A stretch of DNA of 64,000 nucleotides from Ferrovibrio terrae (GTDB taxonomy: Bacteria > Pseudomonadota > Alphaproteobacteria > Ferrovibrionales > Ferrovibrionaceae): NCBI RefSeq assembly GCF_007197755.1, contig NZ_CP041636.1, positions 1,834,001 through 1,898,000 on the forward strand, given 5' to 3'. Every line of letters begins with the position of its first letter. Position 1 is the stretch's first letter. A model generated the notes under the pieces. It worked only from the letters and a program-made list of their open reading frames with translations, was not told the origin of the DNA and did no database searches. This document shows positions 8,512-16,658 of the stretch, in pieces. A program made the position numbers and the translations under genes.

Positions 8512-9624
8512 ATGTCCGCCCTGTTCGAACCTCTGCAACTGCGTTCCGTCACCCTGCCGAACCGCATCGTGCTGTCGCCGATGTGCCAGTACAGTGCCGT
8601 GGATGGCGTACCGAACAACTGGCATCGCATTCATCTCGGCCGCTACGCCACTGCCGGCCTTGGCCTGATCATTGCGGAAGCCACGCATGTGAATGCGAAG
8701 GCACGCATCACGCCGGGCTGCCTCGGCCTCTACAATGCCGTGCAGGAAGCCGCCTTCGCGGAGATTGCCGCCGATGTGAAGCAGTTCGGCCCGACGCCGT
8801 TCGGCATCCAGCTGGCGCATGCCGGGCGCAAGGCGTCGGCCGACCTGCCCTGGCGCGGCGGCCAGTCGCTGCAGGGCCCGCTGGCCTGGCCCACGGTCGC
8901 GCCCAGCCCGATTCCGCATGACACCGGCTGGCACACGCCGGCCGAACTTGATGACGAGGGCCTGAACGAAATCAAACGCGATTTCGTCTCGGCTGCCGGG
9001 CGTGCCGACCGCGCCGGCGTCGATCTGATCGAGTTGCATGGCGCGCATGGCTACCTGATGCACCAGTTCCTCTCGCCGATTTCCAACAAACGCCAGGATG
9101 GCTATGGCGGCAGTCTCGACAACCGCATGCGTTTTCCGTTGGAAGTGTTTGAGGCTGTGCGCTCCACATGGCCGGCGCATAAACCGCTCGGCATGCGCAT
9201 GACCGGCAGCGACTGGATGGGCAGCGAAGGCTTAAACATCGAGGATGCGATCATATTCGCCGCGAAGCTGAAAGAACGCGGCGCCGACTTCGTCGATGTC
9301 AGTTCCGGCGGCGTGTCGATGCAGCAGAAGATCACCACCGGTCCGGGGTATCAGGTTCATTTCGCCGAAGCGGTGAAGAAGGCCACCGGCATTGTGACGA
9401 TGGCGGTCGGCATGATCACCGAGCCCGTGCAGGCCGAGGCCATCGTGAAAGAGGGCAAGGCCGATCTGGTGGCGATGGCGCGCGGCCTGCTCAACGATCC
9501 CTACTGGGCCTGGCGCGCCGCCGATGCGCTGCACGGCGAGGTGCATGTCGCGCCGCAGTATCTGCGCGGTCGCCAGCGTGGCGTCGATACGCCGCGCGAG
9601 GTGGTGCTGAAACCTGCCCGCTGA
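8512..9624 (+). CDS. NADH:flavin oxidoreductase, Old Yellow Enzyme family (YqjM/XenA-like)
   Basis: 370 residues forming a complete FMN-binding TIM barrel. The N-terminal LPNRIVLSPMCQYSA places the redox-tuning cysteine at C25, the mark of the YqjM/XenA (thermophilic-like) subclass. HGAHGYLMHQFLSPISNKR carries the substrate-binding residues and DGYGGSLDNRMRFPLEV is the family signature. LVAMARGLLNDPYWAWRAA is the C-terminal phosphate-binding region. Such enzymes reduce activated C=C bonds or nitro groups with NAD(P)H. It follows the oxygenase operon after a 103-bp gap and may act on an unsaturated ring-derived intermediate, but OYEs are also general detoxification enzymes. Confidence 0.92.
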   Translation: MSALFEPLQLRSVTLPNRIVLSPMCQYSAVDGVPNNWHRIHLGRYATAGLGLIIAEATHVNAKARITPGCLGLYNAVQEAAFAEIAADVKQFGPTPFGIQLAHAGRKASADLPWRGGQSLQGPLAWPTVAPSPIPHDTGWHTPAELDDEGLNEIKRDFVSAAGRADRAGVDLIELHGAHGYLMHQFLSPISNKRQDGYGGSLDNRMRFPLEVFEAVRSTWPAHKPLGMRMTGSDWMGSEGLNIEDAIIFAAKLKERGADFVDVSSGGVSMQQKITTGPGYQVHFAEAVKKATGIVTMAVGMITEPVQAEAIVKEGKADLVAMARGLLNDPYWAWRAADALHGEVHVAPQYLRGRQRGVDTPREVVLKPAR

Positions 9625-9730
9625 CGTAACGGCCATCACGCAGAATTTGTATCGCTGCAATCGCGGACTTGCCGGCTGTGCGACTTCGTCCTATTCCTGA
9701 ACACAGGTCGCCGGATGGTCCGGCGGCCAC

Positions 9731-9881
9731 GTTCTCAGGGCGGGGTGAAAGTCCCCACCGGCGGTAAGTGTCGCAAGGCACGAGCCCGCGAGCGCCTCAC
9801 GGCTTTCATTCGGCCATGAGGGTCCAGCAGATCCGGTTTAATGCCGGAGCCGACGGTCATAGTCCGGATGGAAGAGAGCGG
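9731..9881 (+). promoter_or_regulatory. FMN riboswitch (RFN element)
   Basis: All conserved parts of the RFN aptamer are present in order: TTCTCAGGGCGGGGTGAAAG at the 5' side, CCCCACCGGCGGTAA, AGCCCGCGAGCG, then CAGCAGATCCGGTTTAATGC, CGGAGCCGACGGTCATAGTC and CCGGATGGAAGAGAGC closing the P1 region. It lies about 95 nt upstream of the ribH2 start, and no other gene intervenes, so FMN binding would reduce lumazine synthase expression. I could not identify a U-tract terminator in 9882-9975, so control is probably at translation initiation. This element fills most of the 350-bp gap between the OYE and ribH2 genes. Confidence 0.96.
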
Positions 9882-9975
9882 TTAACCGACCATGCTGATG
9901 GCGTGCGACCTGTCGCGCGTCTGCGGCAATGTCGGCGCCGTGCGCCCTGATTCAATGGCTGAAAGGATATGCCAG

Positions 9976-10485
9976 ATGAATCAGCGCCTAGAACCCAGTT
10001 TTCCCGAAATCCGTCTCGACACGACAGGCAAGGATGCAAAGCGCGTCGCTTTCATCCAGGCCTGCTGGCATCGCGATATCGTCGATGAGTCCTGGGAAGC
10101 GTTCCTTCCCGAAATGGCCAAGGCCGGGCTGCGCCAGGGCAGCATCGAGCGTTTCGAACTGCCCGGCGTGTTTGAAATCCCGCTGCAGGCCAAGCTGCTG
10201 GCCAAGACTGGCCGCTATCATGCCATCGTCGCCGCCGGCTTCGTGGTCAATGGCGGCATCTACCGCCATGACTTCGTGTCGTCGGCGGTGATCGACGGCC
10301 TGATGCAGGTGCAGCTCGAAACCGAAGTGCCGGTGCTGAGCTGCGTGCTGACGCCGCATCACTTCCATGAGCATGACGAGCATCGCCAGTTCTTCCGCGA
10401 CCATTTCAAGGTCAAGGGCCGGGAGGTAGCGGTGGCCTGCGCCGCGACGCTGAAGAATATTGGCGCGCTGCAGAAGGCGGCGTAA
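9976..10485 (+). CDS. ribH2: 6,7-dimethyl-8-ribityllumazine synthase, RibH2 type
   Basis: 169 residues; the ATG at 9976 follows GAAAGGA at good distance, and the upstream in-frame codons lie in the riboswitch leader. The protein condenses 5-amino-6-ribitylaminouracil with dihydroxybutanone phosphate in riboflavin synthesis. The segments FELPGVFEIPLQAK, GGIYRHDFVSSAVIDGLMQV and LSCVLTPHHFHEHDEHRQFF match type II lumazine synthases known from Brucella and Mesorhizobium (decameric RibH2), not the icosahedral RibH1 of rib operons. As in those organisms the gene stands alone behind an FMN riboswitch. A second, constitutive ribH1 is expected elsewhere in the genome. Confidence 0.93.
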   Translation: MNQRLEPSFPEIRLDTTGKDAKRVAFIQACWHRDIVDESWEAFLPEMAKAGLRQGSIERFELPGVFEIPLQAKLLAKTGRYHAIVAAGFVVNGGIYRHDFVSSAVIDGLMQVQLETEVPVLSCVLTPHHFHEHDEHRQFFRDHFKVKGREVAVACAATLKNIGALQKAA

Positions 10486-10505
10486 CTCTGCAGCCTAAGC
10501 CACTG

Positions 10506-10536
10506 TGTCATGGCCGGGTCAAGTCCGGCCATGACA
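10506..10536. repeat. intergenic palindrome, GTCATGGCCGG-type dispersed repeat
   Basis: A perfect 12-bp inverted repeat, TGTCATGGCCGG and its complement, flanks a 7-nt loop. It sits between two convergent genes and has no T-tract. Related GTCATGCC-centred hairpins occur at 38888-38916 and 41093-41121, so this is a member of a REP-like family that may also act as a bidirectional transcription barrier. Confidence 0.7.
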
Positions 10537-10550
10537 ATCGGGGTGGCTTC

Positions 10551-11492
10551 TTAAACCGCCAGCCGCTTGACCAGCGCGGGCACTGCATCCATCGCCAGCG
10601 CGACCAGGCGGATCAGCAGCAGGATCAGTATCACGCGGAAGACCAGGATCACCCAGATGTCGGCGCCGACGGCCAGCATCAGCCCTGTGTCTTCGATCAG
10701 CGAATGGCCGAGCGAGATCCAGCACAGCGCCAGCACGCGCATCTTCGGCTCGAAATTCTTTTCCTGCGCTTCCTTGATGATCAGGCCGCCGCCATAGGTC
10801 AGGCCGAGCAGCACGCCCACGGTGGTGACCGGCGCGAGATCCCGGCTCAGTCCGGAGAGGCGCAGCAGCGGCATGATGGCGGCGGTGAACCGGCGCGTGG
10901 TGCCGCTGCGCTCGAACAGGTCGAGCAGCAGGATCAGCGCCACGATGATGACAAATGTCGCTGCCAGCGAGATCAGCGACGACACCAGCCAGTCGCTCCA
11001 GCCCGCGGTCGGCGAAGCCATGCGATGCAGCAGTCCGGCATCGGCGGGTTCGGACAGCCAGCCGGTGGCCCGGCAGATCGCCGCGATCAGCGCCGCATAG
11101 AGCAGGGCGGCGACCAGGCGCAGGCCAGCGGTGAACCAGAAGCTGGCGCCGGCCTTGCGCACGATGGCCTGCTCCATCGGCAGGGCGTGGCAGAACAGCA
11201 TCATTGAGCAGACGATGGAGAGCTGGGCGACGGTGACACCGGCATCGGCCAGCAGCGGCAGCGCGCCCAGCCCGCCATAGATGCCGATGGTGAAGGCGGC
11301 GACCAGTACGAGGCCGGCTTCGGCCGGCAGGCCGAGCAGCGCCATCATCGGCGCCAGCAGCGGGCCTAATGCTGCGATCAGCCCGAGTTCAGCGGCGATC
11401 TTCACCGCCAGCATCACCGGCACCATGATCTTGATCAGCTGCCAGAACACCCTCAGGCTGGTCTGCAGCCTGGAATTCAAGTAAGCGCGCAT
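10551..11492 (-). CDS. nucleoside-recognition (Gate) domain membrane protein
   Basis: A 313-residue integral membrane protein with about eight hydrophobic helices arranged as two similar halves. The first half contains GLPAEAGLVLVAAFTIGIYG and MMLFCHALPMEQAIVRKAG, and the second GVLLGLTYGGGLIIKEA and WISLGHSLIEDTGLMLAVG, the polar-in-helix signature of the Gate (nucleoside_tran/YjiH/SpmA-like) family. These are proposed transporters, possibly for nucleosides or polar metabolites; the substrate is not established. It ends convergently with ribH2 and starts 10 bp before the stop of the aminotransferase gene, and both are transcribed leftward, so an operon is likely. Confidence 0.82.
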   Translation of the reverse strand: MRAYLNSRLQTSLRVFWQLIKIMVPVMLAVKIAAELGLIAALGPLLAPMMALLGLPAEAGLVLVAAFTIGIYGGLGALPLLADAGVTVAQLSIVCSMMLFCHALPMEQAIVRKAGASFWFTAGLRLVAALLYAALIAAICRATGWLSEPADAGLLHRMASPTAGWSDWLVSSLISLAATFVIIVALILLLDLFERSGTTRRFTAAIMPLLRLSGLSRDLAPVTTVGVLLGLTYGGGLIIKEAQEKNFEPKMRVLALCWISLGHSLIEDTGLMLAVGADIWVILVFRVILILLLIRLVALAMDAVPALVKRLAV

Positions 11493-11502
11493 TCTGTGGC
11501 GG

Positions 11503-12657
11503 TCAGCCGCGCTTGATATGGGCGGCGATGCGTTCGATCGCGCCGTCCAGCTTGTCGTAGGTCTTGGCGAAGCAGAAGCGGATCACGGTCTTCACCTGGT
11601 CTTCCGAATAGAAGGCGCTGACCGGAATTGCCGCCACCTTGGCCTGTTCCACCATATTCTGGCAGAAGGCGGCGTCATCGACGTCATTCGAAATGGGCGA
11701 GAGATCGACATTGAGGAAATAGGTCGCCTGGCTCGGCAGCACGGTCAGCCCGGCTTCGGTCAGGCCTTTGGCGAAACGGTCGCGCGCGGTCTGCAGGGTC
11801 TGGCGCATGCCGGTGAAATACGCGTCGTCCTTGTCGAGGCCATAGGCGACGGCGGCCTGCAGGTTCGGCGGCGTGGTGAAGGTGACATATTGATGTGCCT
11901 TGGCCAGCACCTTCATGATCGCAGGTGCCGCGCAGACAAAGCCGACCTTCCAGCCGGTCAGCGAGAAGATCTTGCCGGCCGAGCCGATCTTGATGCAGCG
12001 TTCGCGCAAACCGGGCAACGAAATCAGCGGCGTGTGCGACAGCCCGTCGAACAGCACATGTTCCCAGACCTCGTCGCAGATCGCGATGGCGTCGTATTTC
12101 ACCAGATAACGGCCCAGCAGTTCGAGGTCTTCGCGCGGAAATACGCTGGCGGTGGGATTGAGCGGGTTGTTGAAGATGACGGCCTTGGTCTTGGGCGAGA
12201 AGGCGGCCTGCAGGGCGGCCTCGTCGATGCGCCAGTGCGGCGGGCGGAGCGTGACGAATTTCGGCACGCCGCCGGCGCGTTTCACCAGTGGCAGATAGGC
12301 ATCATACATCGGCTGGAACAGCACGACCTCGTCGCCCGGCTGCAGGATGGCGAGCAGGCTGTCGGCCAGCGCTTCGGTGGCGCCCGAGGTGATCATCACT
12401 TCGCTCTGCCAGTCGAGGTCGAGCTTGTGGAAGCGCTTGTAATGTGTCGCCACCGCCTGGCGCAGGTCTGGAATCCCCATCATCGGCGGATACTGGTTCC
12501 AGCCCGACAGCAGGGCGGCGGCGGCCTTGGCGCGTACATCCTCGGGGCCGGGATCGTCGGGGAAGCCCTGGCCCAGGTTGATCGCGTCATGCTGCATGGC
12601 CAGCCGCGACATGGTTTCAAAGATAGTGGTCGGCGCGTCGGCGAAGATCGGGTTCAT
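11503..12657 (-). CDS. PLP-dependent class I/II aminotransferase (methionine/kynurenine aminotransferase-like)
   Basis: 384 residues from the ATG giving MNPIFADAPTTIFETMSRLA; an in-frame extension to 12720 exists but does not resemble the family. Fold-type I motifs are LGQGFPDDPGP (substrate entry), TSGATEALADSLLAIL, FNNPLNPTASVF and DEVWEHVLFDG (PLP ring Asp). The Schiff-base lysine lies in SAGKIFSLTGWKVG. The sequence resembles YbdL/KAT-type enzymes that transaminate methionine, glutamine or kynurenine. It probably shares a transcript with the downstream Gate protein gene. The exact amino donor is not determinable. Confidence 0.9.
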   Translation of the reverse strand: MNPIFADAPTTIFETMSRLAMQHDAINLGQGFPDDPGPEDVRAKAAAALLSGWNQYPPMMGIPDLRQAVATHYKRFHKLDLDWQSEVMITSGATEALADSLLAILQPGDEVVLFQPMYDAYLPLVKRAGGVPKFVTLRPPHWRIDEAALQAAFSPKTKAVIFNNPLNPTASVFPREDLELLGRYLVKYDAIAICDEVWEHVLFDGLSHTPLISLPGLRERCIKIGSAGKIFSLTGWKVGFVCAAPAIMKVLAKAHQYVTFTTPPNLQAAVAYGLDKDDAYFTGMRQTLQTARDRFAKGLTEAGLTVLPSQATYFLNVDLSPISNDVDDAAFCQNMVEQAKVAAIPVSAFYSEDQVKTVIRFCFAKTYDKLDGAIERIAAHIKRG

Positions 12658-12750
12658 AGCCAGAAAGTCCAATGAAATCGCGTGAATTGCGCAGTCCTGT
12701 GCGCGTCGCTCATGTAGCATGATGGCCGCGAAGGCAACAGGGCCGGATTG

Positions 12751-13557
12751 TTAACGGGCCGCGCTCCGCAGGTGGCGGCGGCGCAGGACACCCAGCGCCA
12801 CCGCGATGCCGAGCGAACCGACCACGCCCAGGGTGAAAGCCGGCCAGGTCCCGAGCTTGGGGCCGAGCAGGGCGATGGCCGTGAAGAAGGGGATGTGGCT
12901 CGCCATGCCGATCTGGGCCGCGCGGAGCGCTGCGCGGATGCCCGCGCTTTCCAACCGGCGTGGCAGGAACCAGCAGACCGTCATCAGCGCCACCGGGAAG
13001 GAGGCAAAGATGCCGGCCACCGTCGGCCCCAGCAGATGCGCCAGGCCACTCACGACCGCAACCAGTATACCGGCGGCGCAGCCGCGCAGCGCAATCTCGT
13101 AAAGCGGCGAACGTCCGCTTGCCGCAGGTGCCGTCATCGGCACGCGCCGGCCGCTCCACCACGCGATCAGGCCGGCGACGGCGATCACGCCGAAGGAGAC
13201 CGGCAGCGCGGCGGGCAGGGCGCGGATGATCAAGCCTGTCGCGAGCCAGGCGCCGAGTGCGCCCGCCAGCACGACCGCCATCGGCAGGCGGCCGACCAGC
13301 GCGATGGCGGTGACCAGGAAGAGCAGCACCGACCCGACGGTGGCAAGGCTGCCGAGAGCGGCCTGCGCCACGAAGCCGGCATCCTGGTGCAGGATGATGA
13401 AGACGTAAGCCGGCGCGGTGACGATCGGCAAGGCCAGCACGATCCCGCCGATGAAGGGCGAGGCGCGTTCCATCAGCGCCACCACGCCGCCGACGAAGCC
13501 GGCAGCGGCGATGCCGCGCGCCGCCACGGCGAGAATTGCGAAGGCGGTTGCATCCAT
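12751..13557 (-). CDS. multi-pass membrane protein of unknown function
   Basis: 268 residues, mostly hydrophobic, with roughly nine membrane segments. Two halves show similar helix pairs: FVGGVVALMERASPFIGGIVLALP near the N-terminus and HLLGPTVAGIFASFPVALMTV in the second half, indicating an internal duplication joined by a polar loop at about residues 135-150. I do not recognise a named family with certainty; GlpM-like or DUF-type small permease duplicates look similar. It begins 2 bp after the stop of the MFS gene on the same strand, so it is likely cotranscribed with that exporter. Confidence 0.75.
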   Translation of the reverse strand: MDATAFAILAVAARGIAAAGFVGGVVALMERASPFIGGIVLALPIVTAPAYVFIILHQDAGFVAQAALGSLATVGSVLLFLVTAIALVGRLPMAVVLAGALGAWLATGLIIRALPAALPVSFGVIAVAGLIAWWSGRRVPMTAPAASGRSPLYEIALRGCAAGILVAVVSGLAHLLGPTVAGIFASFPVALMTVCWFLPRRLESAGIRAALRAAQIGMASHIPFFTAIALLGPKLGTWPAFTLGVVGSLGIAVALGVLRRRHLRSAAR

Positions 13558-13559
13558 GG

Positions 13560-15107
13560 TCAGCGGGGCCCGGTGTCGCCCGGGCGCGGCGGTGTGCCCT
13601 GGCTCAGGCGCTGGGTCGGCGCCACCAGGCGATGGCCGCTGACTTCGGCACCGGCATCTTTCGGCAGTCGCAGGAAAACGAAGACCGACAGGGTCGCGAT
13701 GGCACCGACGGTGAAGAAGGCCGGCATGAAACTGTCGGCGCGGATCTGGTCGACGCCGCCGCCATAGCTGACGGTGGCATGCAGCACCATGGCGCCGACC
13801 GCCACGCCGGCCGACAGCGACAGTTGCTGCATCATCGAGGTGAAGCTGGTGGCGCGGCTCATCTGGTTATTCGGGATATCCGAGATGGTCAGCGTGTTGG
13901 TACTGGTGAACTGCAGTGAGCGGAAGAACCCGCCCATCAGCAGGAGGCCCATGATCAGGGCATGCGACAGATCGGGCCGGAACAGGCCGCAGACCGCGAT
14001 GAAGCCGCCGCTGATCAGCGCATTGGCGATCAGCACGCGTCGGAAGCCGAGATGGCGCAGGATCGGGCCGGCGGTCACTTTCATGGTCATCGCGCCGGCC
14101 GCCGAGACGAAGGTGATCATGCCGGACTCGAATGCCGAGAGGCCGAAGCCGAGTTGCAGCATCAGCGGCAGCAGGAAGGGCATGGCGCCGACGCCGATGC
14201 GGAACAGGAAGGCGCCAGCCATGCCGGCGCGGAAGGTCGGCACTTTCAGGAGCGACAGATCGATCAGCGGATGCGGATGCCGTCTGGCATGGCGCAGGTA
14301 AAGTCCGATGCCGATGGCGCCGACCACCAGCAGGCCGGCGACGGCAGCATCTGGAAGCAGCCCGCGGCCGATAGTCTCGAAGCCGAAGACCAGGCCGCAG
14401 AGGCCGAAGGCCGACATCAGGAATCCACGCCAGTCGAGCGGTGGTGCCTTCTCTTCGCGGATATTCGGGATATAGAGCGACACCAGCACAATGCCGAGCA
14501 GGCCGATCGGCAGGTTGATCCAGAAGATCCAGCGCCACGACAGGTAGGTGGTCAGGAAACCGCCCAGCGGCGGACCTATCACGGGGCCGATCATCGCAGG
14601 CACGGTGAGCCAGGTCATCGCGCGCAGCAATTCGGATTTGGGGGTCGAACGCAGAATCACCATGCGGCCCACCGGTACCATCAGCGCGCCGCCGAAGCCC
14701 TGCAGTACGCGCGCGCCGACCAGGGTCCAGAAACTGTCGGCCAGACCGCAGAGCAATGAGCCGATAGTGAAGATGATGATGGCGGTGCGGAACACGGTGC
14801 GCGCGCCGAAACGGTCGGCGACCCATCCGCTGACCGGGATGAACACCGCCAGGCTGAACAGATAGGAGGTGATCGCGAGGTTGAGCTTGAGCGGGCTCTC
14901 GCCCAAGGAGGCGGCAATGCTGGGCAGCGCGGTGGCCAGCACGCTGGAGTCGATATTCTCCATGAACAGCGCGCAGGCAACGATCAGGGGAATCAGCATG
15001 GCGGTGGGCGGAACTGGAAAACCGGAGGGGCGGGGCGGCGGCAGCTTGGGCGGCACTATAGTGCCTTGCCGGCGGTTATAGCCTTGCGAAGGCTGCAAGT
15101 CTCGCAT
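13560..15107 (-). CDS. MFS drug/metabolite exporter, DHA2 (EmrB/QacA-like) family
   Basis: Up to 515 residues with about 14 transmembrane helices, as in the DHA2 proton-antiporter group. Signatures are the helix-1 acidic MENIDSSVLATALPSIA, motif A as GWVADRFGARTVFR, and motif C as GPVIGPPLGGFLTTYLSWRW. The ATG at 14999 (MLIPLIVACALFMENIDSS) begins directly before helix 1 and is a plausible start; the 36 extra proline-rich residues from 15107 are less certain, and neither start has a clear ribosome site. It probably exports toxic compounds or an endogenous metabolite. The membrane protein gene downstream is separated by 2 bp. Confidence 0.88.
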   Translation of the reverse strand: MRDLQPSQGYNRRQGTIVPPKLPPPRPSGFPVPPTAMLIPLIVACALFMENIDSSVLATALPSIAASLGESPLKLNLAITSYLFSLAVFIPVSGWVADRFGARTVFRTAIIIFTIGSLLCGLADSFWTLVGARVLQGFGGALMVPVGRMVILRSTPKSELLRAMTWLTVPAMIGPVIGPPLGGFLTTYLSWRWIFWINLPIGLLGIVLVSLYIPNIREEKAPPLDWRGFLMSAFGLCGLVFGFETIGRGLLPDAAVAGLLVVGAIGIGLYLRHARRHPHPLIDLSLLKVPTFRAGMAGAFLFRIGVGAMPFLLPLMLQLGFGLSAFESGMITFVSAAGAMTMKVTAGPILRHLGFRRVLIANALISGGFIAVCGLFRPDLSHALIMGLLLMGGFFRSLQFTSTNTLTISDIPNNQMSRATSFTSMMQQLSLSAGVAVGAMVLHATVSYGGGVDQIRADSFMPAFFTVGAIATLSVFVFLRLPKDAGAEVSGHRLVAPTQRLSQGTPPRPGDTGPR

Positions 15108-15250
15108 GACGGGGCGGCAGACGCCCTGCGGCGCTTTGCCTCAATGTGGCAATTCGCGCCTGCAGCATCGCGTTGACCCCAGCGCAGCGGTGCGGTTTTC
15201 TTTGGGCGCGACCGGCAAACGGTTTACCATGCCGGCACGGAGGTCCGCCG

Positions 15251-16654
15251 ATGCAAGCGCTGCTCGATCCCGTCTTTCTGGCCAGGCTGCAGTTCGCCTT
15301 CACGGTCTCGTTCCATATCGTTTTCCCGGCCTTCACCATCGGACTCGCCAGCTATCTGGCGGTGCTTGAGGCGCTGTGGCTGTGGACCAAACGCGAGGTC
15401 TACATCCAGGTCTTTCGCTACTGGATCAAGATCTTCGCCGTCACCTTCGGCATGGGCGTCGTGTCGGGGCTGGTGATGAGCTACCAGTTCGGCACCAACT
15501 GGGCGGTGTTTTCCGACAGGGCCGGGCCCGTGATTGGTCCGCTCATGGGTTACGAAGTGCTGTCGGCCTTCTTCCTCGAAGCCGGCTTCCTCGGCGTGAT
15601 GCTGTTCGGCATGCAGCGTGTGGGCAAGGGTCTGCATTTCTTCGCCACCGCCATGGTCGCTTTCGGCACGTTCATCTCCGCCTTCTGGATTCTCGCGGTG
15701 AACAGCTGGATGCAGACGCCAGCCGGCTATGCCATCGCGCCGAACGGCCAGTTCGTGCCGGAAGACTGGTTCGCCGTGATCTTCAATCCGTCCTTCCCCT
15801 ATCGCCTGGTGCATATGGTGCTGGCGGCCTATCTCACCACCGCCTTCGTGGTTGGCGCAGTCGGCGCGTGGCATCTTTTGCGCGACAAGACCAATGCCGG
15901 CGCGCGCGTGATGTTCTCGATGGCGATGTGGATGGCGGCCATCGTGGCGCCGATCCAGATCTTTGCCGGCGACCTGCACGGCCTGAACACGCTGCAGCAC
16001 CAGCCGGCCAAGATCGCCGCGATGGAAGGCCATTACGAGGAAAGCATCAAGGGCGCGCCGCTCTACCTGTTCGGCCTGCCCGACAACGAGGCCGGCGAAA
16101 CGAAATACGCCATCGGCATCCCCAAGCTGGGCAGCCTGATCCTGACGCATGACTGGGATGGCGAAATGAAGGGGCTGAAGGCCTTCCCGCGCGAAGACTG
16201 GCCGCCGACCCCGGTGGTGTTCTGGAGCTTCCGCATCATGGTGGGGCTGGGCATGCTGATGGCGCTGGTCGGACTGGTCAGCCTGGTCATGCGCCTCGGC
16301 GGCCGCATCTACAGCAACAGCCTGCTGCATCGCGCCGCACTCGTGATGGGGCCGAGCGGCTTCGTTGCCGTGCTGGCCGGCTGGGTCACTACCGAGGTCG
16401 GCCGCCAGCCTTATACAATCTATGGCCTGCTGCGCACGGCCGACTCCGTCTCGCCGATCGGCCTGCCCGGTGTGGCGACCTCGCTGATCGCCTTCATCAT
16501 CGTCTACTTCATCGTGTTTGGCGCCGGCATCTTCTACCTGCTGCGCCTGATGGCCAAGACGCCCGGCGCCATCGGCAAGGCCGAACCTGAAACGCCGATG
16601 CGGGCCGCCGGCATCATGCCTGGTCCGGCTCAGCAAATCGCGAAAGGGGAGTAG
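15251..16654 (+). CDS. cioA: cyanide-insensitive cytochrome bd-type quinol oxidase subunit I
   Basis: 467 residues from the ATG preceded by GGAGG; further upstream codons are not conserved-looking. The N-terminal LARLQFAFTVSFHIVFPAFTIG gives the high-spin heme ligand region. YEVLSAFFLEAGFLGVMLFG contains the conserved acidic residues near heme d, and GRQPYTIYGLLRTADSVSP is the C-terminal signature. The quinol loop after GLNTLQHQPAKIAAMEGHY is short, as in the CIO branch rather than E. coli CydA. The enzyme oxidises ubiquinol and reduces O2 to water at the inner membrane. Subunit II follows after 4 bp and a DUF2474 peptide closes the operon. Confidence 0.94.
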   Translation: MQALLDPVFLARLQFAFTVSFHIVFPAFTIGLASYLAVLEALWLWTKREVYIQVFRYWIKIFAVTFGMGVVSGLVMSYQFGTNWAVFSDRAGPVIGPLMGYEVLSAFFLEAGFLGVMLFGMQRVGKGLHFFATAMVAFGTFISAFWILAVNSWMQTPAGYAIAPNGQFVPEDWFAVIFNPSFPYRLVHMVLAAYLTTAFVVGAVGAWHLLRDKTNAGARVMFSMAMWMAAIVAPIQIFAGDLHGLNTLQHQPAKIAAMEGHYEESIKGAPLYLFGLPDNEAGETKYAIGIPKLGSLILTHDWDGEMKGLKAFPREDWPPTPVVFWSFRIMVGLGMLMALVGLVSLVMRLGGRIYSNSLLHRAALVMGPSGFVAVLAGWVTTEVGRQPYTIYGLLRTADSVSPIGLPGVATSLIAFIIVYFIVFGAGIFYLLRLMAKTPGAIGKAEPETPMRAAGIMPGPAQQIAKGE

Positions 16655-16658
16655 GGCC

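Noticed and set aside
12748-13767. Long plus-strand reading frame opposite the membrane protein and MFS genes
   Set aside because: It encodes a low-complexity, Arg/Asp/Gly/His-rich product typical of antisense frames in GC-rich genes, while the minus strand gives clean membrane proteins.
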